A DNA stretch of 64,000 nt, from NCBI RefSeq assembly GCF_004366595.1, contig NZ_SORE01000012.1:1-64000 (forward strand). The letters run 5' to 3'. The notes under the pieces were generated by a model. The model was given only the letters and a program-made list of their open reading frames with translations, made no database searches and had not been told where the DNA came from. The DNA is from Paraburkholderia rhizosphaerae. GTDB taxonomy: Bacteria; Pseudomonadota; Gammaproteobacteria; Burkholderiales; Burkholderiaceae. Position numbers and translations under genes: made by a program. Positions 8,247-17,803 of this stretch are shown piece after piece (within the stretch, counting starts at the first letter, position 1; each line of letters starts with the position of its first letter).

Positions 8247-9373
8247 TGCACCTTCACCAGAACAGTGTGTAGCGCATCGCATACCGCGGCGCCGGACAGC
8301 CGGCCCATGCAGTCGGCGTGGTCTCCATGCCACGCCACGCAGGTCGTCGAGCTACGATCGCAGCGCCGCACCCACTCGATCCTGCGACGGAAAATGTAGG
8401 GCTGGTCGCGGCACGGCATGTCGGGAATCGTCACCGCGACGAATGGCACATTGCGCCAGTAGCGGCCCGCACCGTGAATCGATGCATTGCCGGGACCAAA
8501 CAGCGCGACAGTCGGCACACCGATCAGACGGCCAAGATGCGCCACGCCAGTGTCCGGACAGACCACCGCTGTCGCGCCGGCGAACAGATGCCATAGTTCG
8601 CCGAGACCCAGCCGGCCGGCGAGGTTCGGATGGTGTCGATCGGGGTCGATTGCGCGGATCAGATCGACCTCGCCGGGGCCGCCGCTCCAAACAGGCAGAT
8701 AACCGAGCGATTCGACATAGCGCGCAACCTCCAGCCAGCGAGCGTCGGGCCAACGCTTGACCGCGGTGCTCGCACCCGGATGCAGCACGACGTAAGGCTG
8801 CGCAAGCCGATCTGCATCAGGCAATGTGACGTGCGCCGGCGCGGGCCAGTCGTCGGGATGATAGGCACTCGGCGCCGTGCCCGGCACCAGATCGGCCGCC
8901 AGGTCAGCCCATGCGGCCGGCGCGGCCGGATACGGCACCGCTTCGTCGACCGGCCAGTTCTTCCATGCGGGCGCGTCATGCGCATGCGCGATGATCCAGC
9001 GGCAATCGGCAGCGAGTGCAAGCCAGCTAAAACGGTTATCGCCGGCGACGAAGCCCAGATCGTACGGCCCCGAACGCAGCACGCCACGCACGGTCGCGGC
9101 ATCGCGCGGATCGAACGGCAATACGTTCACATCGAACGGCCGGCCCGCATACAGCGGCACAATCGCTTTCGGACACGCAAGCACAATATCCGCGTGCGGA
9201 TAGTGTGCGCGCAGCTTCGCCAACAGCGGCGTAAGCAGCAGCGTATCGCCCAGCAGCAGATGATGTGCAATCAAAATCCGTCGCGGATGCAACGGCTTGC
9301 GGCGCAGCGGCATCGCAAGGAGCCGCGGTAACGCGCGAGCGAAAATTCGAATACGTCCAGCTAATCGACTCAT
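8243..9373 (-). CDS. GT9-family LPS heptosyltransferase
   Basis: This is a 376-residue ADP-heptose:LPS heptosyltransferase-type enzyme (GT-B, inverting) that acts on the growing inner core in the cytoplasm. The N-terminal domain has RRILIAHHLLLGDTLLLTPL. The C-terminal domain has YVVLHPGASTAVKRWP and then ATAVVCPDTGVAHLGRLIGV with VALFGPG, the ADP-heptose binding region. The start MSRLAGRIRIFARALPRL at 9373 has only a weak ribosome site. The frame is open to 9532, but the extra 53 residues look non-coding. Whether it adds heptose I, II or III is not clear from sequence. Confidence 0.87.
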   Translation of the reverse strand: MSRLAGRIRIFARALPRLLAMPLRRKPLHPRRILIAHHLLLGDTLLLTPLLAKLRAHYPHADIVLACPKAIVPLYAGRPFDVNVLPFDPRDAATVRGVLRSGPYDLGFVAGDNRFSWLALAADCRWIIAHAHDAPAWKNWPVDEAVPYPAAPAAWADLAADLVPGTAPSAYHPDDWPAPAHVTLPDADRLAQPYVVLHPGASTAVKRWPDARWLEVARYVESLGYLPVWSGGPGEVDLIRAIDPDRHHPNLAGRLGLGELWHLFAGATAVVCPDTGVAHLGRLIGVPTVALFGPGNASIHGAGRYWRNVPFVAVTIPDMPCRDQPYIFRRRIEWVRRCDRSSTTCVAWHGDHADCMGRLSGAAVCDALHTVLVKVQ

Positions 9374-9805
9374 TGGGTCATCGGCGAATTCATCCCGCCT
9401 GTGATCTTGCTGTGAGCCGTCATCCGGCAAGAAGGCGCATTCCCCGTACTTAATTTCCCCGGCGGTTCGCTTCTTGACGATCGCTTCACGCGCCGGGTGA
9501 CCGGGGCATATCCCAAAAAGTCGGCACACCATTACAGTGAGCTTCGACGCCCGGCGGGCCCGTCGACTCTGGAAGCGAAGCGAAATCTCAACGTAAAATT
9601 CGCTGGAGACAGACAGGAACGCAGACCGAAACTCGAGCGACGATCATAGCATGCGACCTCGCGCGCCAACCTCCGCGCGCGCATCGGCCTGGTCTGACCT
9701 TACGCGCTGTGACGGCTTGTGGAGAGCGGTCTCGCGGCGAGCGTCACCTGGTTATAACGGAGCAGCAACGACGCGCGGCACACGGCTTTGCCACCGTCGG
9801 CTCGC
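9374..9805. other. Intergenic stretch between two glycosyltransferase genes
   Basis: This 432-base gap separates the heptosyltransferase start from the end of the next - strand glycosyltransferase. I see no credible gene: frames here lack ribosome sites and family resemblance. It is less GC-rich around 9440-9620 than its flanks and probably contains the promoter of the heptosyltransferase-ligase-GT4 subcluster, but I could not pick a convincing -35/-10 pair. Confidence 0.5.
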
Positions 9806-10891
9806 TTACCGGCGCTCGACGACGACGCGCTGCGCCGCGCGCAGCAATGCGTCGACATGGCTTGCGACGCGTGCGTCATACAGCACGGCGCCGCGCGCCA
9901 ACTCCGCCGGCAGAGCGGGCATCGCCGAAGGCGCTTGCTCGCGCTGCCGCACGATGCGCGTGAGCGTCGCGCGCAGGTCGGCGACGTCATCCGGTGCGAA
10001 CACGTGTTTCGCGTGCGGCGCGATCGCCGCACAGCAGCCAAGTGTGGCCGGAAAGATGACCGGTGTGCCGCACATCACCGATTCGATGCCGACGAGACCG
10101 AACGGCTCGTACTTCGACGCGAGAATCGTAAAATCCGCGGCACGGTACGCGTCCTCGATGTCTTTCACGTAGCCGATATAGCGGACCCGCGGGTGACTGC
10201 TTTCCGGCGCACGCCCGGCGACCGCGAGCACGAGCGACCCGTCGACCCCATCCAGTGCTGCCTCGATCAGCGACAACCCTTTGCGTTGGTGACTGCTCGA
10301 TGGAAACAGCAACACGATTTCATGGTCGGCAAAGCCGAACTTGCGACGCAATGCCGCGCGCTCCGCCAGACCGACCGGCGAAAATCGCGCATCGTCGACC
10401 GGCGGATACAGCACCTCGATTTTCGACTCCGGCACACGATACAACTCGCGCAGTTCGTCGCGCATTAACTGCGAATGCGCGACGATCAACTGCGCGTTGT
10501 CATACTGGCGGCGTTCGAGCGCAATCTGTCGAACGTCCGAGCGCTTGTGCCGCTTACCCGTCGCGCGCAGAAAGCCCAGGTGCGTACCGCCGCAGATCGC
10601 GATCTCCGATGAGTCGACGCGGTTGCAGCCGATCAGTACATCGACGCCGGCCGCTCGCCGTGCCGCGCGCAACCGGCGCGAGAACCAGCCGTCGCGCAGT
10701 TTGCCCGGCAGGAACGACACGTTGATCCGGTGCGCCTCGACCATCGACGTTTCCGGCAGCGATTTGTCGAAACGGCGCGCGAAAAAAGCCGGCGTCACGC
10801 CGGCCGCAACAAAGCCGCGCACGAGATCCATCGCATAGCGCTCGAGCCCGCCGCTATGTTTCAGCGCGTTGCTGGATAAGCCGATTTTCAT
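9806..10891 (-). CDS. GT4-family glycosyltransferase, LPS core type (WaaG-like)
   Basis: This 361-residue retaining GT-B enzyme resembles the LPS core glucosyltransferases of the WaaG group. The N-terminus MKIGLSSNALKHSGGLERYA with the GGLERY acceptor loop fixes the start at 10891. The C-terminal donor site has FTILASKYEPFGLVGIESV followed by MCGTPVIF (EX7E). Also typical is IVAHSQLMRDELRELYRVPE in the inter-domain region. It lies 60 bases downstream of msbA on the same strand, consistent with a core-assembly operon. Glucose as donor is inferred from family resemblance only. Confidence 0.87.
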   Translation of the reverse strand: MKIGLSSNALKHSGGLERYAMDLVRGFVAAGVTPAFFARRFDKSLPETSMVEAHRINVSFLPGKLRDGWFSRRLRAARRAAGVDVLIGCNRVDSSEIAICGGTHLGFLRATGKRHKRSDVRQIALERRQYDNAQLIVAHSQLMRDELRELYRVPESKIEVLYPPVDDARFSPVGLAERAALRRKFGFADHEIVLLFPSSSHQRKGLSLIEAALDGVDGSLVLAVAGRAPESSHPRVRYIGYVKDIEDAYRAADFTILASKYEPFGLVGIESVMCGTPVIFPATLGCCAAIAPHAKHVFAPDDVADLRATLTRIVRQREQAPSAMPALPAELARGAVLYDARVASHVDALLRAAQRVVVERR

Positions 10892-10951
10892 GGTCGGGCG
10901 TGCAGGCTGAAGCATGGACTGGGCACAGTGAGGGTCACGTTGCGGTTCGGA

Positions 10952-12745
10952 CTAAGCCGCGTTCTGCTGGAACTGGATGCGATGCAGATGCGCATACAGT
11001 CCATTGTGCAGCAGCAGTTCGCGGTGCGTGCCACGCTCGACGATACGCCCGGCTTCCATCACAAGGATCCGGTCCGCGCGCTCGATAGTCGACAGCCGAT
11101 GGGCGATCACGAGCGTCGTACGGCCCTTCATCAGCGTCTCAAGCGCCGCCTGCACATGGCGCTCGGATTCGGAATCGAGCGCTGACGTGGCTTCGTCGAG
11201 GATCAGGATCGGCGCATCCTTGTAGATCGCGCGTGCAATCGCGAGACGCTGGCGCTGGCCGCCGGACAACATCATCCCGTTGTCGCCGATCAGCGTATCG
11301 ATGCCCATCGGCATCGCGTCGACGGTATCCCACAGGTTGGCGGCGCGCAGCGCTGCGACGACCTTGTCGCGATCCGGCGCCTGCCCGTACGCGACGTTGC
11401 TCGCGATCGTATCGTTGAAGAGCACGACGTCCTGGCTCACCATCGCGATCTGGCTGCGCAGCGCGTGAATGCCGTATTCGGGCAGCGCGACGCCGTCGAC
11501 CAGAATCTCACCGCCGGACGGATCGAAAAAGCGCGGCAACAGGTTCACGAGCGTCGTCTTGCCGCTGCCGGACGGACCCGCGAGCGCGACCATTTCTCCC
11601 GGCGCGATCCTGAACGACACCTGCTCGAGCGTCTGGCGCTGCATCGGACCGCTCGACCCATAGGCAAACGACACATCGCGGAATTCGATTTCACCGCTCG
11701 CGCGCTCGAGCGGCAGGCCGCCGCCGGCGGGCTCGGGCGGTTCGTCGATCAGCCCGAAGATCAGCTCCGCGGCAGTCATCCCGCGCTGCAGCGGCTGGTT
11801 GACGTCCATCAGATGCTTCAGCGGCGAGATGATCAGCAGCATCGACGTGACGAACGCAACGAAGCCCCCGACCGTCGTCTGATCGGAGGTCGACTGCACG
11901 ACCGCGATCGTCACCACCACCGCGAGCGCGATCGACGCGAGGAATTGCGTGAGCGGCTGCGCAAGGCCGCCTGACACCTGCATGCGCATCGAGTAGCCGC
12001 GCAGGCGCTTGCTCATCTCGGTGAAACGGTCGATTTCGTACTGTTCGCCGTTGTGCACCTTCACCACCTTGTAGCCGCCGACCGTCTCCTCGACGATATA
12101 CGACAGCTCGTTGGTGAGCAGCTGATGCTCGCGATTCAGGCGCCGCAGCCGCCGGTTGATCTTGCCGACCAGCCAGCCGATGGTCGGCAGCAGCACCGCG
12201 ACGATCAGCGTCAGGCGCCAGTTCAGATAGAACAGATAGCCGAGCAGGAACAGCACCGTCAGCGAGTCGCGCACCAGCGTGACCAGCACGCCGAGCAGCA
12301 CGTTCAGGATCTGGTTCACTTCGAAGACGATCGCGTTGATCACCGTGCTCGCGGTCTCCCGCTGGAAGAACGCGACGCTCGTGTGGATCATCCGGTTGAA
12401 CATCTTGAGCCGCAGCTCGAGCAGCACGCGATTCGACACATACGCAAGCAGATAACCAGATGCGTACTGCGAGGTGCTGCGCACCAGCGCAAGACCGATG
12501 ATCGCCATCGGCACGAACCACCTGGCACGATCGCTGCCGTGCGCGCCGAACCCATGGTCGAGCAGCGGCTTGAGCAACGCCGGGATCGCGGCGTCGGTAG
12601 CGGCGCTCGCGGCCATCGCAAGGATCGCGCCGACCAGCACCCAGAACAGCGGCTTCAGGTACGGCCAGATCCGGCGCCAGACAATCACGGCGGACGACGC
12701 CTGACCGGATCCGATCGGTTTGCTTAACGTAGGCTTAGCGCTCAA
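10952..12745 (-). CDS. msbA: Lipid A export ABC transporter, permease/ATP-binding protein
   Basis: MsbA flips lipid A-core across the inner membrane as a homodimer. The product is about 597 residues with six N-terminal membrane helices (about 20-330) and a C-terminal nucleotide-binding domain. Visible motifs are Walker A GPSGSGKTTL (about 388), signature LSGGQRQRLAIARA (about 490), Walker B ILILDEATSALDSES (about 512) and the H-loop IAHRLSTI. I chose the TTG at 12745 because GAGGAAG lies just upstream and the protein then has normal family length. The frame is open to 13018 but would add 91 unlike residues. It is divergent from the waaE-like gene. Confidence 0.93.
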   Translation of the reverse strand: MSAKPTLSKPIGSGQASSAVIVWRRIWPYLKPLFWVLVGAILAMAASAATDAAIPALLKPLLDHGFGAHGSDRARWFVPMAIIGLALVRSTSQYASGYLLAYVSNRVLLELRLKMFNRMIHTSVAFFQRETASTVINAIVFEVNQILNVLLGVLVTLVRDSLTVLFLLGYLFYLNWRLTLIVAVLLPTIGWLVGKINRRLRRLNREHQLLTNELSYIVEETVGGYKVVKVHNGEQYEIDRFTEMSKRLRGYSMRMQVSGGLAQPLTQFLASIALAVVVTIAVVQSTSDQTTVGGFVAFVTSMLLIISPLKHLMDVNQPLQRGMTAAELIFGLIDEPPEPAGGGLPLERASGEIEFRDVSFAYGSSGPMQRQTLEQVSFRIAPGEMVALAGPSGSGKTTLVNLLPRFFDPSGGEILVDGVALPEYGIHALRSQIAMVSQDVVLFNDTIASNVAYGQAPDRDKVVAALRAANLWDTVDAMPMGIDTLIGDNGMMLSGGQRQRLAIARAIYKDAPILILDEATSALDSESERHVQAALETLMKGRTTLVIAHRLSTIERADRILVMEAGRIVERGTHRELLLHNGLYAHLHRIQFQQNAA

Positions 12746-12890
12746 GACTTCCTCAGAATGGGCTGGCCGGCGCGATGCGGCGGAAATACGCGGGCCGGCA
12801 AAGAAAAACAGCATTGTAAACCGGCCGGGGTCGGCGACTCCGTTCCAGTTTTCGTGAGGCTGGCACCGGTTGGCGCGGCGCGCTGCTGTG

Positions 12891-12896
12891 TATACT
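12891..12896 (+). promoter_or_regulatory. Possible -10 element for the waaE-like gene
   Basis: TATACT lies in the 290-base divergent gap between msbA and the GT2 gene, 140 bases before the latter. The only -35 candidate is TTGGCG at 12870-12875, giving a short 15-base spacer, so this is a weak call. Confidence 0.25.
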
Positions 12897-13035
12897 TGCG
12901 CGACGCAGAGGCCAGCAGGTTCGCCAGGCCGGCGCAAACCAGGCTCAATAGGGCACGGCGCGGATCCGACACGGACACACGCGCGGGTTCGCAGCGAAAG
13001 CCACTGCATGCGCTTCAACCACCACCCTCACACGC

Positions 13036-13800
13036 ATGAACGAACCCACCCTCGGTGTCGCGATCATCACGAAAAACGCCGCGGCGCGACTCGCCGAGTG
13101 CCTGCAGTCCGTCGCCTTCGCCGATGAAATTGTCGTGATCGATGGCGGCAGCACCGATGCGACCGTTCAGATCGCGCAGGCGCACGGGGCGCGGGTGGTG
13201 ATCGACACCGACTGGCCCGGCTTCGGCCCACAAAAGAACCGCGCACTCGATGCGTTGTCGACCGGATGGGTGCTGTCGATCGACGCCGATGAAATCGTGA
13301 CGCCGGAACTCGCGGTATCGATCGCAGCGGCGATCGCGACGCCGCGCGCGGACGTCTACGCAATCGACCGGCTATCCGCGTTCTGCGGGCACTGGATCCG
13401 TCACAGCGGCTGGTACCCGGACTGGATTCCGCGCCTCTTCAGGCGCGGCAGCGCGCGGTTTTCCGCCGATCTCGTGCATGAACGGCTGGTCTTCGACACG
13501 CGCGTCGAGCGCCTGTCGGGCAAGCTATTGCACTACTCGTACGAAGACTTCGAAACGGTACTGCGCAAGCTCGACGCGTATTCGACGGCCGGTGCCCGGC
13601 AACGCCACGCGGCCGGCCAGCGCGGCAGCTTCGGCAAGGCGCTCGCGCGCGGCGCGTGGGCATTCATGCGGACCTACGTGATGCGCCGGGGGTTTCTCGA
13701 TGGCCGCGCGGGATTCATGATCGCGGTGTTTAACGCGGCGACCGTGTACTACCGGTTTCTGAAGCTTGCGCATCTGGAAACGCAGCAGCCGCGCAAGTAG
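13036..13800 (+). CDS. GT2-family LPS core glycosyltransferase (WaaE/KdtX-like)
   Basis: This 254-residue inverting GT-A enzyme resembles WaaE, the beta-1,4-glucosyltransferase that decorates heptose I of the inner core. The N-terminus GVAIITKNAAARLAECLQSV is the nucleotide-binding strand. IVVIDGGSTDAT and then LSIDADEIVTPEL (a DxD-type metal site, about residue 81) are the catalytic markers. FCGHWIRHSGWYPDWIPRLF is typical of this WaaE subgroup. It stands alone on the + strand, divergent from msbA and convergent with dnaE. The symbol is left blank because the exact acceptor is unproved. Confidence 0.87.
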   Translation: MNEPTLGVAIITKNAAARLAECLQSVAFADEIVVIDGGSTDATVQIAQAHGARVVIDTDWPGFGPQKNRALDALSTGWVLSIDADEIVTPELAVSIAAAIATPRADVYAIDRLSAFCGHWIRHSGWYPDWIPRLFRRGSARFSADLVHERLVFDTRVERLSGKLLHYSYEDFETVLRKLDAYSTAGARQRHAAGQRGSFGKALARGAWAFMRTYVMRRGFLDGRAGFMIAVFNAATVYYRFLKLAHLETQQPRK

Positions 13801-13922
13801 CCGGAAGCCTCTGGTTTGGCAGCAGGCATGGGCGACAGCCGCAATGCACCGCACCGCGCAATGGATCGATCGAGCCAGCCCGCTCGCCAGCCACGCGTCG
13901 CATTACATCACGCGTGAGCGCT

Positions 13923-16900
13923 TCAATAAACGATTTCGATCGAACTGCCCGCGAATTCGCCGCGCAGCGCGGCCAGCAGTTCATCGGTCGGTTTCACGCG
14001 CCACGCGTCGCCCAGGCGCACCTCGCCTTCCGCGTGCTCGCTACGATAGACGATCTGCACCGCGAGCCCGTTCGGCGCCGGCGCAGCGGCACGCTGCGCG
14101 CGGCCACCGTCATAGCCGCCGTTGCCGCCACGGCCACCGCCACCATTGCCGCCGCGCCCGTTGGCAACCGCCGGCACGTCAACGACACGTTGCGCCGCAT
14201 CCGCGGCCGCGCTGTACGCTTCGAGCACGCGCCGCAACGCGTGCGCATCCGCATTGCCGTTCATCTGCACCTTCAACGCCTGCGCATAGCGGCTGCGCGC
14301 GCGGCCGAGGTCCATCGGCGTGTCGACCGTGAAGCGAATGCCGCCGGTAAATGCGTCGTTGCGCGCTTGCCCTTGCACGACCAGCAATTCGTCTTCCTTG
14401 AACAGCTGCTTGTTCGCTTCGAACTGCTCGTTGAAGATCGTCACCTCGCATTGGCCGGTGCCGTCGTCGAGCAGCGCGATCAGCATCTTGCCGCGCTGGG
14501 TCATCTGCGTGCGTAGCGACGAGATCACGCCAGCGACCAGCTTGTCGCGCCCTTCCTTCAGCTCGCCGATCTTTTGCCGCACGAAACGGCGCACCTCGTC
14601 CTTGTACGCGTCGAACAGATGCCCAGACAGATAGAAACCGAGCGCGCTCTTTTCTTCCTGCAGCCGCCGCTTGTCGGACCACGCCGGTTCGTCGACCAGC
14701 TCATGGCCCTGCGACGGCGCGCCGTCGCCCATATCGAACAGGCCCGCCTGCATCGCGTTCGCGCTCGCCTGATCGGCCGCTTCCATCGCGAGCGATACCG
14801 ACGCGAGTAGTTGCGCGCGATTCGCATGCAGCGTATCGAACGCGCCCGCGCGAATCAGCGCTTCGATCGTGCGGCGATTCACGACGCGGCGATCGATGCG
14901 CTGGCAGAAGTCGAACAGATCGGTGAACGGCCCGTCTTCACGCGCGCGCAGAATTTCTTCGATCGCATTCTGGCCGCTGCCCTTGATTGCGCCGAGGCCG
15001 TAGCGGATTGTCCGCGAGCGCTTGCCGTCCGCTTCGGCGACCGGCTCGAAGCGATACGCGGACAGATTGATATCCGGCGGCAGCACGGTCATCTTGTTGA
15101 CCGCGCAGTCTTCGAACAGGATTTTCACCTTGTCCGTGTCGTCCATCGCGAGCGACATGTTGGCCGCCATGAATTCGGCCGGATGGTGCGCCTTGAGCCA
15201 CGCGGTGTAGTACGCGAGCAGCGCGTAAGCGGCCGCGTGCGACTTGTTGAAGCCGTAGCCCGCGAACTTCTCCATCAGGTCGAAGATCTCGTCGGACTTC
15301 TGGCGCGTCAGACCGTTCTTTGCCGCGCCCTCGGCGAAGATCTCACGATGCTGCGCCATTTCCTCGGGCTTTTTCTTGCCCATCGCACGGCGCAGCAGGT
15401 CCGCGCCGCCCAGCGAATAGCCGCCGATGATCTGCGCCATCTGCATCACCTGCTCCTGATAGACCATGATTCCGTAGGTCTCTTTCAGAACAGGCTCGAC
15501 GCGCGGATCCGGATACTCGACCGTTTCGCGGCCGTGCTTGCGCGCGCAGAAGCTCGGGATCAGATCCATCGGACCCGGGCGATACAGCGCCACCAGCGCG
15601 ATGATGTCCTCGAAGCGGTCCGGCTGCGCATCCTTCAGCATGCCTTGCATGCCGCGGCTTTCCAGCTGGAACACCGCGACCGTGTTCGCTTTCTTCAGGA
15701 TGGTGAACGACGCCGGATCGTCGAGCGGCACTTGCGCGAGCGACCAGTTTTCCTTCGACGGATCGAGCCGGCGGATATAACGCTCGGCCCAATCGAGAAT
15801 GGTCAGCGTGGTCAGGCCGAGAAAGTCGAACTTGACGAGGCCGACCGCTTCGACGTCGTCCTTGTCGTACTGGCTGACCACCCCGCCTTCGTCGCCTTGC
15901 GCGTACAACGGACAGAAATCGGTCAGCTTGCCGGGCGCGATCAGCACGCCGCCCGCGTGCATGCCGACGTTGCGCGTCAAGCCCTCGACACGCTGCGCGA
16001 GTTCGAGCAGCTGATGCACTTCGTCTTCGTTATCGAAGCGCTCCTGCAGTAGCGGCTCTTCCTTCATCGCGTCGGCGATGGTCACGTGCTTGCCGGGCTT
16101 GAACGGAATCAGTTTCGCGATGCCGTCGGTGAACGTGTAGCCGAGATCGAGCACGCGGCCGATATCGCGCACCGCGGCCTTCGCGGCCATCGTGCCGAAG
16201 GTCGCGATTTGCGACACCGCATCGGCGCCGTACTTGCCCTTCACATACTGAATGACGCGATCACGGCCTTCCTGACAGAAGTCGATATCGAAGTCGGGCA
16301 TCGACACGCGTTCCGGATTCAGGAAACGTTCGAACAGCAGGTTGTAGCGCAGCGGGTCGAGGTCGGTGATGCCGAGCGCGTACGCGACCAGCGACCCCGC
16401 GCCGGAGCCGCGGCCCGGCCCGACCGGCACGCCATTGTTTTTCGCCCAGTTGATGAAGTCCGCGACGATCAGGAAGTAGCCCGGAAAGCCCATCTTGATG
16501 ATCGTGCCGCATTCGAAATCGAGGCGCGCGTAATACGTGTCGCGCTGCGCGGCGCGCGCGGCCTCGTCCGGATACAACTGCTCGAGCCGCTTTTCGAGCC
16601 CGTCCTTCGACAGCTGCACGAGGTAGTCGTCAAGCGACATGCCATCCGGCGTCGGGAAAAGCGGCAGCTTCGGCTTGCCGAGTTCGAGCGTCAGATTGCA
16701 GCGCTTCGCGATCTCGACGGTATTCGCGAGCGCGGACGGAATGTCCGCGAACAGCGCGAGCATGTCGTCTTGCGTACGAAAGTGCTGCTCGGTGGTAAAG
16801 CGTTTCTGACGCCGCGGATTCGCGAGAATGTCGCCTTCCGAAATGCACACGCGTGCTTCGTGCGCGGTGAAGTCATCGGGCGTCATGTACTGCATCGGAT

Positions 16901-17501
16901 GCGTCGCGACGACCGGCAGCTTCAGCGCGGCCGCGAGCGCGACCGCCTGCTGCACATAAGCCTCGCCGCCCGCCTGGCCGCAGCGCTGCAACTCGATATA
17001 GAAACCGTTCGGGAAAATACGCGCCCAGCGCTCGGCATTGCGCCTCGCCGCATCGTCATTGCCGGCTGCGAATGCGATGCCGATGTCGCCCTGCTGCGCG
17101 CCGGAGAGTGCGAGCAGCCCGTCGCCGAGTCCCTCTTCGAGCCACTCGGCCTGCACTTCGGCGCGACCGCGATACTGGTTCGTCAGCCACGCTTTCGTCA
17201 GCAATTCGCACAGGTTCAGATAACCGCGCCGGTTCTTGACGAGCAGCAGGAGCCGTGATGGCTTGTCGCGATCCGCCGGATTCGTGATCCATACGTCGCA
17301 GCCGGCGATGGGTTTGACCCCTTTGCCACGCGCTTCCTTGTAGAAACGGACCAGACCAAATGCATTGCCGAGGTCGGTGAGTGCAAGCGCGCCCTGGCCG
17401 TCTTTGGCCGCGGCGGCGACGACGTCGTCCAGACGCACGATGCCGTCGGCAATCGAGAACTCGGAGTGGACGCGAAGATGAACGAAGCGGGGATCTGACA
17501 T
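13923..17501 (-). CDS. dnaE: DNA polymerase III alpha subunit
   Basis: The replicative polymerase catalytic subunit, 1192 residues. The PHP domain opens with FVHLRVHSEFSIADGIVRL. The polymerase active-site aspartates are in MPDFDIDFCQEGRDRVIQYV near residue 400 and in VKFDFLGLTTLTILDW near 555. A helix-hairpin-helix and OB fold follow. Between the OB fold and the last 40 residues there is a Gly/Asn/Arg-rich linker (GRGGNGGGGRGGNGG, about residues 1113-1135) that I would not expect in the enteric protein. The C-terminal beta/tau-binding portion follows. It is a single gene, convergent with the GT2 gene. Confidence 0.97.
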   Translation of the reverse strand: MSDPRFVHLRVHSEFSIADGIVRLDDVVAAAAKDGQGALALTDLGNAFGLVRFYKEARGKGVKPIAGCDVWITNPADRDKPSRLLLLVKNRRGYLNLCELLTKAWLTNQYRGRAEVQAEWLEEGLGDGLLALSGAQQGDIGIAFAAGNDDAARRNAERWARIFPNGFYIELQRCGQAGGEAYVQQAVALAAALKLPVVATHPMQYMTPDDFTAHEARVCISEGDILANPRRQKRFTTEQHFRTQDDMLALFADIPSALANTVEIAKRCNLTLELGKPKLPLFPTPDGMSLDDYLVQLSKDGLEKRLEQLYPDEAARAAQRDTYYARLDFECGTIIKMGFPGYFLIVADFINWAKNNGVPVGPGRGSGAGSLVAYALGITDLDPLRYNLLFERFLNPERVSMPDFDIDFCQEGRDRVIQYVKGKYGADAVSQIATFGTMAAKAAVRDIGRVLDLGYTFTDGIAKLIPFKPGKHVTIADAMKEEPLLQERFDNEDEVHQLLELAQRVEGLTRNVGMHAGGVLIAPGKLTDFCPLYAQGDEGGVVSQYDKDDVEAVGLVKFDFLGLTTLTILDWAERYIRRLDPSKENWSLAQVPLDDPASFTILKKANTVAVFQLESRGMQGMLKDAQPDRFEDIIALVALYRPGPMDLIPSFCARKHGRETVEYPDPRVEPVLKETYGIMVYQEQVMQMAQIIGGYSLGGADLLRRAMGKKKPEEMAQHREIFAEGAAKNGLTRQKSDEIFDLMEKFAGYGFNKSHAAAYALLAYYTAWLKAHHPAEFMAANMSLAMDDTDKVKILFEDCAVNKMTVLPPDINLSAYRFEPVAEADGKRSRTIRYGLGAIKGSGQNAIEEILRAREDGPFTDLFDFCQRIDRRVVNRRTIEALIRAGAFDTLHANRAQLLASVSLAMEAADQASANAMQAGLFDMGDGAPSQGHELVDEPAWSDKRRLQEEKSALGFYLSGHLFDAYKDEVRRFVRQKIGELKEGRDKLVAGVISSLRTQMTQRGKMLIALLDDGTGQCEVTIFNEQFEANKQLFKEDELLVVQGQARNDAFTGGIRFTVDTPMDLGRARSRYAQALKVQMNGNADAHALRRVLEAYSAAADAAQRVVDVPAVANGRGGNGGGGRGGNGGYDGGRAQRAAAPAPNGLAVQIVYRSEHAEGEVRLGDAWRVKPTDELLAALRGEFAGSSIEIVY

Positions 17502-17803
17502 GGGCGGTATTGTAACTCGCGCCCCTGTGCAATAGGCCGTTCGTTATAGGCCGTTTGGCCAGCAAGATCGTGCGTGTTTCCGGTCCGGGTCGTTTGGTCG
17601 GAGCCGCGTCGGAGCCGCGTGCGAGCCGCGTCCGAGCGGTTTCGTGCAGGTCGTTGAGTCAGCGCGGGACGGACGACACGGAACGATCGAGTGCCCCGAA
17701 AACTCCCGATGGCCCGGAAAACCCGCATGCCGCCGATGCCCGCGCGGGATGAGGGATAATACGGGTTTGTCTGCCGCGGCCGTTTGCCGGACCCCGACTC
17801 ACC
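17502..17803. other. Divergent promoter gap between dnaE and trhO
   Basis: The 302-base gap must hold the promoters for both genes. TATAAC near 17540 on the - strand, within repeated TAGGCCGTT text, and GATAAT at 17755-17760 on the + strand are possible -10 elements without clear -35 partners. The 11-bp repeats listed separately occupy the middle. Confidence 0.35.
17597..17640 (+). repeat. 11-bp tandem repeat, four copies
   Basis: GTCGGAGCCGC occurs twice exactly (17597-17607, 17608-17618), followed by GTGCGAGCCGC and the degenerate GTCCGAGCGGT. It lies in the dnaE-trhO gap. Eleven bases is about one helical turn, so repeated protein sites on one DNA face are conceivable, but simple slippage is equally likely. 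Confidence 0.6.

Noticed and set aside
9651..10172. A 173-codon + strand frame over the end of the GT4 gene
   Set aside because: It overlaps the conserved donor-binding domain of the glycosyltransferase on the other strand and has no recognisable features.
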